Part shown: positions 17,655 to 27,411 of the stretch, in pieces
Numbering within the stretch: the first letter of the stretch is position 1
How the letters are laid out: each line of letters starts with the position of its first letter
Source: Gracilibacillus massiliensis
GTDB taxonomy: Bacteria; Bacillota; Bacilli; Bacillales; Amphibacillaceae
Assembly (NCBI RefSeq): GCF_001458115.1
Contig: NZ_CZRP01000010.1
Location: 248,001 to 312,000, forward strand
DNA: 64,000 bases
Direction of reading: 5' to 3'
Notes under the pieces: generated by a model
What the model saw: only the letters and a program-made list of their open reading frames with translations
Databases searched by the model: none
Told to the model about the DNA's origin: nothing
Position numbers and translations under genes: made by a program

Positions 17655-19970
17655 CTAGAATAACTGAATTTGTTGGCTCTTCTCTTTATTTTCACCTCTT
17701 ATACGATAACCAATACTTTTATATCCCTTCAACCGCTTTTCAAACATTTTCTGTAAGATTTCCACGTTTGTATCAACATAATCAAATACTTTTACTTCAT
17801 CTTTACCACTATGATCCCGATGAAGCCGTCCTACATATTGTTGCAACGTTCCTTTCCAGGAGATTGGCATTGTAAGGAAGAGTGTATCTAATCTAGAATC
17901 GTCAAACCCTTCTCCCACATATTGTCCTGTTGCAATTAACAATCTCTCTTCACTGTCAGGTAAGCTGATTAACTCTTCTAACTTTTCTTTTCGTTCTTTC
18001 TTCTTCATTGCTCCAGATAAAATAATAATATTTTTTGCAAATCCTTTAAAAAGCTCATATAGCTCATTCACATGGTCCAATCGTTCTGTTAACACGATAG
18101 GCGATCGCTTTTCTTCAAGAACTTGTAAAACATCATTAAAAATCATGTCATTTCGTTCTTTGTTAGTCGATAACAAAGAATAGATAGCTTGGATATCCGT
18201 TTCCTCTGTTTTGAATGAAGTTTTTCTTTTGATTAGAGTTTGATTAAATGGCTGGATATTTGCTTGCTGCTTCTGATTGGTTTTGTACCTTATAGGTCCA
18301 CATTGCATGAAAATTATCGGGTGTAATCCATCTTTCCTAACTGGCGTTGCGGTTAAGCCATACACCTTTTTGGATCGAACTGCTTTTAATACCTTTTCAA
18401 AGCTAACAGCAGAAATGTGATGACATTCATCCACGATAATTTGCCCGTATTGATGTAACTCAGATTTAACTTTACCATTGTGATTTAGCGATTGAATGGT
18501 AGCTATATCTATATGAAAGTTAGGTTTATTTTTCCCACCACCAATTTGACCAATTTCTTTGATTGGAATGTTTAAAAAAGTTGATAATCTTTCCTTCCAT
18601 TGATCAACTAATTGAGTTCGATGCACAATTATCAGTGTATTGATTTCATTTCTACTGATTAATGCTGCCGCTGTCACTGTTTTTCCAAAGCCTGTAGCTG
18701 CTGCTAATACTCCATTATCATATTTAGTCATAGCAGTAACGGCATCGTCCTGTTGGAGAGTGAGTTGACCAGAAAACTGAGAATTAATAGGTTTCCCTTC
18801 GTATTGGTTGTTTCGTATGTTAAGAGATATTTTATAATTAGCGAAAATCTCTTTTACTTTTTCTAATAGACCTCGTGGTAATACAAGCATATTGTCACTT
18901 AACTGTGTGCAATCAATTTTCCTAGGGATTCGATGTGTGGAGAAACGGTTTGCTTGTGCTTTGTAAAACGCCGGATTTCCAAATGTCGCAAGTTTTTGTA
19001 ATTCATCTAGAATCGTACTAGGTAATGATTTTTTGGGAATTTGTATACCTTGTTTTAATTCGATCGTCATTTCTGGTGGCATTTCAATATTTTCAGTTGA
19101 CTCTCTCACTTTGATTGGATTTCCTTCATCAGAGAAATCATTTACTATTTCTAAGATAGATGCTTCAGATATCCTTCTTATCGACGAAAGATATTGCCAC
19201 TGATCGTCAAATTCCTGGAACGAATCATTTACAAACACACTATTCCCTTTTATTTTTGCTTGTTTTTGAAACGGGAGCGCTATTAAATTGCCAAAACCTC
19301 CTTCCTTTAAAATGTCTTGACTAGGGAACATTCGATCAAAGGATTTCAAGCCAACTCCAACGCGTTTTTCACATGTTTTAGTTAGTAAAAAAGAGCCTAA
19401 TTTTCTAGCTATAGAAGCACTTATTGCTTTTTCAAAAAAGAACCATATATGAGCTCCTTCGCCTGAACGAGAGCGTTCGATATGATAGGATAATTCAAAA
19501 TCTTTACAAGTTCCAATAAATGCACGCACATCATCCTGCCACAGCTTTTTGTCAAAATCGACAGCCAGAAAATAACACGTGTTATCTTCAAGTAACGGAT
19601 ATATTCCTACCGTTTTTGTCCCATTTAAATGATCATAGATTACTTGAGGTGTTAGAGGATGAAATAACCGAGATTTTTTCCGCGGATGCTTTTTATCCCA
19701 CTTGATTTCAGATGATGGTGCGTAACCAGATTCACCTGTTTTACTCGATTGCCATCTTGTAGCAAAAACATCCATTCTGCCACGAAAAATGTTAATAAAA
19801 AGTGAAATGGCTGCTTTTTCTTTAGAAGTAAAATCCTGCTCAGTTTTCTTCACATTAGTTGTGCAATGATGATGTGTATTTCGATAGAGCTTCTTTTTTA
19901 ATTGTATATTTTCCTTTTTTAATCTATCAATCTCTTTTAAAGCAGACCTGAGCTGTTCTTGAATATCCAT
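17655..19970 (-). CDS. AEP-primase/SF2-helicase fusion, TOTE conflict type
   Basis: 771 residues. A short coiled coil (1-30) leads into an archaeo-eukaryotic-primase-like domain of the TOTE type (about 55-270), with the metal-binding VDFD at 137-140 and an S-x-H-like motif in SGEGAHIW. A full superfamily 2 helicase follows: ATGFGKT (425-431), DECH (514-517), GLTATP and QYVGRLHRD near the C-terminus. All key residues are present, so the enzyme should be active on nucleic acid. In other genomes this domain pair is associated with conflict systems aimed at foreign DNA; the mechanism is not settled. It sits between two Fic genes, all on one strand. Confidence 0.82.
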   Translation of the reverse strand: MDIQEQLRSALKEIDRLKKENIQLKKKLYRNTHHHCTTNVKKTEQDFTSKEKAAISLFINIFRGRMDVFATRWQSSKTGESGYAPSSEIKWDKKHPRKKSRLFHPLTPQVIYDHLNGTKTVGIYPLLEDNTCYFLAVDFDKKLWQDDVRAFIGTCKDFELSYHIERSRSGEGAHIWFFFEKAISASIARKLGSFLLTKTCEKRVGVGLKSFDRMFPSQDILKEGGFGNLIALPFQKQAKIKGNSVFVNDSFQEFDDQWQYLSSIRRISEASILEIVNDFSDEGNPIKVRESTENIEMPPEMTIELKQGIQIPKKSLPSTILDELQKLATFGNPAFYKAQANRFSTHRIPRKIDCTQLSDNMLVLPRGLLEKVKEIFANYKISLNIRNNQYEGKPINSQFSGQLTLQQDDAVTAMTKYDNGVLAAATGFGKTVTAAALISRNEINTLIIVHRTQLVDQWKERLSTFLNIPIKEIGQIGGGKNKPNFHIDIATIQSLNHNGKVKSELHQYGQIIVDECHHISAVSFEKVLKAVRSKKVYGLTATPVRKDGLHPIIFMQCGPIRYKTNQKQQANIQPFNQTLIKRKTSFKTEETDIQAIYSLLSTNKERNDMIFNDVLQVLEEKRSPIVLTERLDHVNELYELFKGFAKNIIILSGAMKKKERKEKLEELISLPDSEERLLIATGQYVGEGFDDSRLDTLFLTMPISWKGTLQQYVGRLHRDHSGKDEVKVFDYVDTNVEILQKMFEKRLKGYKSIGYRIRGENKEKSQQIQLF

Positions 19971-20022
19971 AAGGCTACTCCAATCATTAAAGTCTTTAAC
20001 TCTAGTTTAGACAATATTTTTC

Positions 20023-21255
20023 TCAGATAACCAAAATACTTTCCAAAAATTCGTCCGTTATTTTATATTCTTTCGGTCTTTGCTTAACGACTTTAACATA
20101 TCCTTTATCTTCTAAGTTGCTCATTATTTGATTTATTTTGTACCTTGATTGGTTAGAGATTTCCATCAGCTTAGTGACAGGAAAGTTTGCATCATCATGA
20201 ACAAATACACTAAGATGAGTCAAAATTTCCATTAATTCTGCTTCCTCTTTTCTCTCATTCCACATACCACTTTTAAATGATTCTTTAATTCTTTCCATTT
20301 TTGACAAATTTATTTCCAAGTCTTCAATAATTCCTTCTTGGCCCGAGGAAAGCAACTCTAACATATCTATTAAATAAAAGGTCATTTCCCCTTTATTTAA
20401 AGGAAAAGGGATTTCTTCAAGAGCTTTATAATACTTAGATTTGTTCTTATTGATAGCATACGAGAAAGTAATAGCAGAATATCTCTCTAAATATCTGGAT
20501 AAGTAACTACACACTAATAAACGTCCTGTCCTTCCATTGCCGTCATAAAAAGGATGTATATACTCATAATAATAATGCGCAACCATGTACCGGTACAATT
20601 CTAAATGTTGTTCATCATCAAGATAATTTATTAACGCATGTAGTGACTCAATAATTTTGACTTCCGTACTAATACCTATATGTGTTGTTTTTGTTCCATC
20701 ATTTATTTCTACATATCCTTTTCTAAATAGTTCACCATCTGGTTCATCATTTTTATCAATTTCATCTGAAACTAAATCATCGTATAACATCCTAAAATCA
20801 GAGATCGCTGTAAATGGTTCAATTTTATCGATAAACAAATACGTTTTCATGAGCCCTTTAAACCTTTTACGTTTTTTTTCTAATCTTACTACATCATCTA
20901 ATACTTCTTTTAATTCCTTCTTGGTACTCCGAATACCTTCTATTTCATTATTACTTTGTGCTTCATTAACTATTAGTTTATGGAAATAGGGTTCTACAAC
21001 AAAATTAGGAAGTTTACTAATTAATGAAGAAATCTTTGAACTATTGATCAATACTTGGTTATTTAAAGACATTAATTGATGGGTATTTACATAAAACAAT
21101 TGGTAGGATTCGTTAATTTTTTGCTCTTTTCTAAACCCTCTAATATGTAAGGGGATTAAATAGCTACCGTAGCTTTTTTTTCTTTTATCTATTTCATTCT
21201 TATAAAATTCGTTACCTTCTTTATAAAAAATCTTTGTTAATTTTTCGTACTCCAT
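20023..21255 (-). CDS. Fic-family protein with winged-helix C-terminus
   Basis: About 410 residues from the ATG at 21255, which has GAGAGGTG six bases upstream. An N-terminal helical part is followed by the Fic core with an intact HPFYDGNGRTGR loop, and a C-terminal winged helix (VTKLMEISNQSRYKINQIM) suggests DNA binding. The spot where class II Fic proteins carry S/T-x-x-x-E reads NNEIEG, with Asn in place of Ser/Thr, so inhibition may be weaker or altered. The AEP-helicase gene starts 52 bases further on, so this is probably the first gene of a three-gene operon. The chemical group it transfers and its target are unknown. Confidence 0.85.
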   Translation of the reverse strand: MEYEKLTKIFYKEGNEFYKNEIDKRKKSYGSYLIPLHIRGFRKEQKINESYQLFYVNTHQLMSLNNQVLINSSKISSLISKLPNFVVEPYFHKLIVNEAQSNNEIEGIRSTKKELKEVLDDVVRLEKKRKRFKGLMKTYLFIDKIEPFTAISDFRMLYDDLVSDEIDKNDEPDGELFRKGYVEINDGTKTTHIGISTEVKIIESLHALINYLDDEQHLELYRYMVAHYYYEYIHPFYDGNGRTGRLLVCSYLSRYLERYSAITFSYAINKNKSKYYKALEEIPFPLNKGEMTFYLIDMLELLSSGQEGIIEDLEINLSKMERIKESFKSGMWNERKEEAELMEILTHLSVFVHDDANFPVTKLMEISNQSRYKINQIMSNLEDKGYVKVVKQRPKEYKITDEFLESILVI

Positions 21256-21694
21256 AGTTATCACCTCTCTTATTTTAAATTATCGTCTTTTTTTGAAATT
21301 ATATACCCGAATAGATGTGTTTTGCAATAAATTTATAGAGTTTTTAGTTTATTTTGAAATATATTTGAATTATTCTTAGAATTAACATTTTAAATAAAAA
21401 TAAAGGGTGCTTATTGCACATCATTACTACCGCCTAAGACTAACTAAGCAAATATATAAATAAAGTTAGACTTATCAAGAAGTTCGCGTCTGTTAATCTT
21501 CCACTTATCTTCTTTGCTATAGCTCGAATCTCTCCTTTAGGGTATTACGGACGTTGCCCCCGTGATAAAGGTTAATGGATCTCATCTATAAATTCAGCAA
21601 AAGCCAAAAGCTACTCAATAGCTATTACAACTAATGAGTAGCTTTATTCAATTTACCTGATAATATAGCTAATTTAAGGTTTTAGAAATACGAC
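21256..21694. other. Spacer with terminator at 21607-21645
   Basis: The spacer holds the promoter of the Fic operon at its left end and, at 21607-21645, a terminator for the DUF3800 gene: AAAGCTACTCA pairs with TGAGTAGCTTT. The middle (21460-21600) has slightly higher GC but gives no reading frame that I can recognise. Confidence 0.65.
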
Positions 21695-22660
21695 TTAGAA
21701 AATTTTATCGTAATTTTGCATAATGAATGAATTTCTTCCTTTTCCATTAAGTTGATCAAGATATCCAAGCAACATTCTTAATTGATTATTTTTATAACAC
21801 ATTCTTGTTCTTATATCCCTAGTAGTGTCCCTAGGCCTTCTTATATTTATAATTTTTGTCATTTCATTAAGATCAAATTGCGTTTTAAAAGCCATAAATT
21901 GTGATAAATACTCTGAAATATTAACTTTATGAATAAAATCTTTTTGTCCATCCCACTCAAAAATATTGATTTGTTTTTGAAATAATTCTATATTATTTTC
22001 TTCAATAAGAAAACGATAAATAAGATCACTCTTAATAATTGGCTTATCGTCATTAGTATTTAAATATGACTTTTCCATTAGAAAGACTATAATTCCCATA
22101 AATAAATCAACTATTTGGAGTGGAATAGATGTATGTGATTCTTGATACCAAGACTTATTCACATAGTATTTCATACCACGGTAAATGGCATGTGCATTCA
22201 TTTGCTGTTTTAATTTTGAATATACTCTCATTCTTCCATACTCTGGACTGTGATCAACTACAATCTCAACGGTTCTAAAATCATTTGAAAGACCTCTAGT
22301 TAAACCATAAAAGAGCCTTTCTGGAATTTTAACATAAAATAAATTACGTAATTCTGTAACCGTAATATCAGCATTTCTAGCAAAATTAAATGCAGTATCA
22401 TTATCTACGACGAATATGTTAATGTGTAAGTTTGTGTTTATTAAATGGTGTAAACAATATATGTAGGGAGCGATATCCTTGTCATTATTATATTCCGTAA
22501 AGTGGTATTCACTTTTCTTACCAGTACTTGTTAAAATTTTGTTTATATCTGCTACTATACCATCACATTTAGATTGCTCAACCCCATATGCGCCATAGTA
22601 AGAATATTTTTTCTCCGCATCTAATTTATTTGATTCATCGAAAAAGATATTGTACTTCAA
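21695..22660 (-). CDS. DUF3800 protein (RNase H-like fold family)
   Basis: About 321 residues. I place the start at the TTG at 22660, because AAGGTGATG lies just upstream and the family's first motif, YNIFFDESN, begins two residues later. Other family marks are VDHSPEYGR in the middle and the IPLQIVDLFMGI segment near residue 198. The first Asp-Glu pair and later Asp residues resemble the acidic centre of an RNase H-like fold, but activity is not established for the family. DUF3800 genes often sit in mobile or defence DNA. Two homologous hairpins stand 65-140 bases upstream. A terminator follows at 21607. Confidence 0.78.
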   Translation of the reverse strand: MKYNIFFDESNKLDAEKKYSYYGAYGVEQSKCDGIVADINKILTSTGKKSEYHFTEYNNDKDIAPYIYCLHHLINTNLHINIFVVDNDTAFNFARNADITVTELRNLFYVKIPERLFYGLTRGLSNDFRTVEIVVDHSPEYGRMRVYSKLKQQMNAHAIYRGMKYYVNKSWYQESHTSIPLQIVDLFMGIIVFLMEKSYLNTNDDKPIIKSDLIYRFLIEENNIELFQKQINIFEWDGQKDFIHKVNISEYLSQFMAFKTQFDLNEMTKIINIRRPRDTTRDIRTRMCYKNNQLRMLLGYLDQLNGKGRNSFIMQNYDKIF

Positions 22661-22724
22661 AACATCACCTTCTTGACTAACAATGAATATTTGTTTATAA
22701 TTTACGTATAGTATGACATGTGAT

Positions 22725-22797
22725 ACTTCCAATCACCGTTTTGATAGGGAGTTTTTAAAGAAGAGACCACCCAGTCACCGTTTTGACAGGAGTGGTC
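22725..22797 (-). ncRNA. Tandem hairpins upstream of DUF3800 (DUF3800-type RNA motif candidate)
   Basis: Two hairpins share one plan. In minus-strand RNA terms each has the loop AAACGG, a four-pair stem (AUCA/UGAU in one, GUCA/UGAC in the other), a U-U mismatch, and then a CC/GG stem that continues into a longer helix. The copies lie at 22725-22752 and 22765-22797. The change from A-U to G-C at the base of the four-pair stem keeps pairing, which argues for a selected RNA structure. Published comparative searches described several RNA motifs next to DUF3800 genes; whether this belongs to one of them needs a covariance search. The outer copy may also end the upstream transcript. Confidence 0.6.
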
Positions 22798-22846
22798 TTT
22801 TACTTTATATATTTCCTCCACTCTGTAATACCCTTCTTAAAAATAT

Positions 22847-23167
22847 CTACATAAATACAACATCTATACTTTTTTGTTTTTTTGCTACTTCCAAGCAGTT
22901 TTGTATGAACTCTTTAATCTGACGAATATCCCAATCATCATATTCTTCTGTTGCCACGGTGCCAAAAGTCTGTTCAAATTCATGTAAGGCTTTCTCTAAC
23001 TCTTGCAAAGAAAAAGTACATCTACCACCTATGCCACTAACCCCTCCATTATATTCATCAGCATTCAATAAGTCATATAAAATAAATGCATTTACATTTC
23101 CCATGCTAAAACGAGCATAAGCTATTTGTTCTCCTTTTTTATTTATACCGTATATATCATGCCCCAT
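22847..23167 (-). CDS. Hypothetical 106-residue protein
   Basis: Begins MGHDIYGINKKGEQIAYARF with an excellent ribosome site (AAGGAGGGATATAA). Gly-rich middle (GGVSGIGGRCTF) and an acidic helical second half; no membrane segment or signal. I do not recognise a function. It lies directly upstream of the tandem hairpins and the DUF3800 gene on the same strand, so the three may be one unit, though the outer hairpin could also terminate this gene. Confidence 0.65.
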   Translation of the reverse strand: MGHDIYGINKKGEQIAYARFSMGNVNAFILYDLLNADEYNGGVSGIGGRCTFSLQELEKALHEFEQTFGTVATEEYDDWDIRQIKEFIQNCLEVAKKQKSIDVVFM

Positions 23168-24013
23168 TTATATCCCTCCTTAGAATTTTATAATTAAAAA
23201 TATAACATTATGGAAACGCATTCATTTTTGGTGTAAAAAAACAGAAAAATTCCGGGTGTATATACTTACATTTGAGAAGATTATAAGATTTCCTAAAAGA
23301 AAGGGATAAATATCACAAGAGTGCTGCCAATTAAGAGGTGTGTGAGGAATATATATCTAGTTTTCCATAAAATTCTGTTTTTGTAAACAGTCATTAATTC
23401 GACAAAAACATAATAAAATTTTACTACATTTTAGAGTCTTACTAAAATCTCACATTAGATATTAAAGAATAAGAGACTTCTCCTAAGTATTATCTCGGTA
23501 GAAGTCTCTTTTATAATTCAAAATATTAACAATTAATGTTTTGTTAACAAAATAACTCTTCTATTAAAAGAGTTTGAGCAACTCTTACATCATGCCGCCC
23601 GTAAAATGAGAGTGTGTAATATCGTTAACGAGAGGTACGAAAAGTGCGGTAAAACGTTTTGGATATTGTTGACTGTAACATCTATAACAGGGATTTACCG
23701 CTTTTTATGGGATTACGTTAGCAAAATGTTAGCATTCTTTTTAAGAGACTTTAAAATCAGTTGAGTAGATACAGTTACACTTTTTATCAATTATGGAAGG
23801 AAAGCAATCAAAATAGAGATACTTAATTTAAATGGATTGTAGCAATGACTCATGGTATATTATAAGTGAAGAATCCAACTATGGTTTATTGTGATTTCTG
23901 AACAAAGGATGTATATATGCTCATGCCTAGCGCACATATGAGACCCTCAAACTATAATGGATTAAGGGTCTTGTAAAATAAACTTACAGCTTTTTTATGA
24001 ATCAGCTTTCGCT
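23168..24013. other. 845-base spacer with orphan terminators
   Basis: No protein gene is visible. A clear hairpin with a T tail lies at 23470-23513 (AAGAGACTTCT paired with AGAAGTCTCTTTT) without a recognisable gene before it. A looser inverted pair, GTGCGGTAAA near 23643 and TTTACCGC near 23695, encloses about 40 bases. A weak pair AGACCCT/AGGGTCT at 23941-23971 may end the immunity-like gene. The stretch looks like remains of lost genes. Confidence 0.5.
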
Positions 24014-24538
24014 CTACTCATTTACGATTATTTCTTGTAATAATCCCATCTGCTTAACCACTTCAATATCGTTAATAAAATTTTGCAAACTAACTTTAAA
24101 CTCATTATTCTCTAAATCTTTTGAGTAACCGCGGCATAAGTTTAATATACTGTTTAACTTTTCTCCCGAACCGGCAATAAAAAATGTTGTAAGTATTTGA
24201 TCATTTTCACTTGCAAGTACAACAACAGTTGCCATTTCTAGTACATATTCTATATCTTCGTCTGAAATAGTTCTAGTTTTCTTTTTGGGGCTGTTAAATT
24301 CATAACTATAAATCGAATGAATTCTTCCCTCAAGCAATTCAAGTATTGCTTTTTTACTGATTACGTAAACGCCCTTAATCAGCTCCATTTCCGGAGCATA
24401 TGGATCATCTAAAATGAATTTTATACGATTATCTTCTTTAGAGATTTCTATTCCTTCAAAATAATATTCTAATATATAATCTACATCTTTAATTTTCTTA
24501 GGAGGGAATAGTTTCCCTAAATAATGATTTTTCCCCAT
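24014..24538 (-). CDS. Probable immunity protein of a polymorphic toxin
   Basis: 174 residues from the ATG at 24538; the earlier ATG touches the AAAGG ribosome site and is less likely. No signal peptide or membrane span, and mixed acidic composition. I do not recognise the family by motif. The role is inferred from position: it starts 32 bases after the stop of a decayed toxin C-terminus on the same strand, the usual toxin-then-immunity order. The frame is intact although the toxin is broken, as often seen when immunity outlives its toxin. Confidence 0.5.
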   Translation of the reverse strand: MGKNHYLGKLFPPKKIKDVDYILEYYFEGIEISKEDNRIKFILDDPYAPEMELIKGVYVISKKAILELLEGRIHSIYSYEFNSPKKKTRTISDEDIEYVLEMATVVVLASENDQILTTFFIAGSGEKLNSILNLCRGYSKDLENNEFKVSLQNFINDIEVVKQMGLLQEIIVNE

Positions 24539-24570
24539 ACTATACATCCTTTATCAATTAAATTAATAAA

Positions 24571-25021
24571 TTACCAGAGTTTTCCCCCACCATAGAATGA
24601 ATGGGTACCATATTCATAAGGATGATAATGTGCAAACGTACGCTTTCCTTTTTTAGCTGAATGTGGTTCATCATATCGATATCATCCAGTTGAGGAAGCA
24701 CCTTTTGCAATACTAAGTGCGTTTGATGATCCAATACTCCAGGTATCTAATCCCCTTTTCAACCTAGCAATAGCCTTTGTTTTAGATCTACCTGGTCCAA
24801 CCCATATCCCCAAAGAATTTGATGTTCTCATTGCTTCATAATGCACATTACCTTTTATTTTTTTGTATTGCTATTCGTCACCTTACCAGCTACCCATAAA
24901 GCACCTGACTTTAATGAAAGAAGTCCTTTAGCAGCCAAATATATAAGTGTAGTAGCTCCGACACTTATAGCCAAAAGTTGAAGCAAACTTGCAGTAGCCA
25001 CTACTCCTAGAACTGGGATCC
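24571..25021 (-). pseudogene. Decayed C-terminus of a polymorphic toxin
   Basis: Translation of the minus strand gives a hydrophobic segment (WIPVLGVVATASLLQLL, then YLAAKGLLSLKSG). After a frameshift in the A-run near 24851-24863 comes a toxin-like tail: NVHYEAMRTSNSLG, IARLKRGLDTW, and, past an in-frame TGA at 24682-24684, AHYHPYEYGTHSFYGGG before the stop. The HYHP...HSFYG ending is like secreted-toxin C-termini found behind large exported proteins. The long N-terminal part is missing, so only an orphan tip remains. Toxin class not identified. Confidence 0.6.
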
Positions 25022-25030
25022 AATAACATA

Positions 25031-25066
25031 AAAAGACTACCCCCTTAAATTTTAGGAAGTAGTCTA
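25031..25066 (-). terminator. Terminator of groES-groEL
   Basis: AGACTAC pairs with GTAGTCT and the minus-strand transcript runs into a T5 tract. It lies about 90 bases past the groEL stop. Confidence 0.7.
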
Positions 25067-25152
25067 TACTTTAGAAAAAAATAATTTACATGACTGGTTC
25101 ACAAAAAGGGCAAAATTAGCCTTAACTATTTCTCAAGATGAAGGATTAACTC

Positions 25153-26805
<1,653 letters not shown>

Positions 26806-26855
26806 TTAAAATTATCAAAAAGTTATGCTATTTATCGTTAATCTCTCCGCTTTAT

Positions 26856-27140
26856 TTAGCTTACTACTGCTAAAATGTCACTTTCACGAAGAATTAAGTA
26901 TTCTTTGCCATCGTATTTAACTTCTGTACCAGCAAATTTTGAATAAATGATAATGTTTCCTTCTTCTACTTCTAGTGCAATTTTTTCTCCGTTGTCTGTT
27001 ACACGTCCAGAACCAACAGCTACAACTTTACCCTCTTGTGGTTTTTCCTTCGCAGAATCTGGAAGAACAATTCCACTCGCTGTTTTTTCTTCTTGCTCTA
27101 CAAGCTCAATAATGACACGATCACCTAATGGTTTTAGCAT
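26856..27140 (-). CDS. groES: Co-chaperonin GroES
   Basis: 94 residues starting [15 protein letters not shown]. The start is the ATG at 27140, with GGAGG ahead of it, not the longer frame beginning at 27173. It forms the seven-membered lid of GroEL. The mobile loop with [12 protein letters not shown] and the ending [13 protein letters not shown] are typical. First gene of the groESL operon, 46 bases downstream of the CIRCE element. Confidence 0.98.
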   Translation of the reverse strand: MLKPLGDRVIIELVEQEEKTASGIVLPDSAKEKPQEGKVVAVGSGRVTDNGEKIALEVEEGNIIIYSKFAGTEVKYDGKEYLILRESDILAVVS

Positions 27141-27185
27141 CTCTTTCGTTACCTCCTTGAATTTCTCATTCATTATTTTTAATTA

Positions 27186-27212
27186 TTAGCACTCATCAAC
27201 AACGAGTGCTAA
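27186..27212 (-). promoter_or_regulatory. CIRCE operator (HrcA site)
   Basis: Perfect inverted repeat TTAGCACTC, nine bases, GAGTGCTAA. HrcA binds this element and represses groESL until heat shock. It sits between the promoter and the groES start. Confidence 0.98.
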
Positions 27213-27222
27213 CACAATTCTT

Positions 27223-27251
27223 ATAATAATGAAATCTGAATTTTTTTGCAA
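27223..27251 (-). promoter_or_regulatory. Sigma-A promoter of groESL
   Basis: On the minus strand TTGCAA (27246-27251) and TATTAT (27223-27228) are 17 bases apart, immediately upstream of CIRCE. This is the usual arrangement for HrcA-controlled operons. Confidence 0.75.
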
Positions 27252-27411
27252 GTATTTTAATAGTAATTTGGTAAATTTTTTTCTACTATCGAAAAACACC
27301 CACATACTTCTATGTGTAGACGAACTAGTTCCATTTTATTCTAAATATATGTTAAAATACATTCTACTTATATTTTACTTTTTCAAAAAGAAGCAAGAGA
27401 ACCCTCTCCTA

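Noticed and set aside
22725-22797. Type III toxin-antitoxin RNA (ToxI-like repeats)
   Set aside because: Two tandem structured repeats before a protein gene fit the plan, but the protein is DUF3800-like, not ToxN-like, and the hairpins lack the pseudoknot repeat form, so a DUF3800 RNA motif is the better reading.
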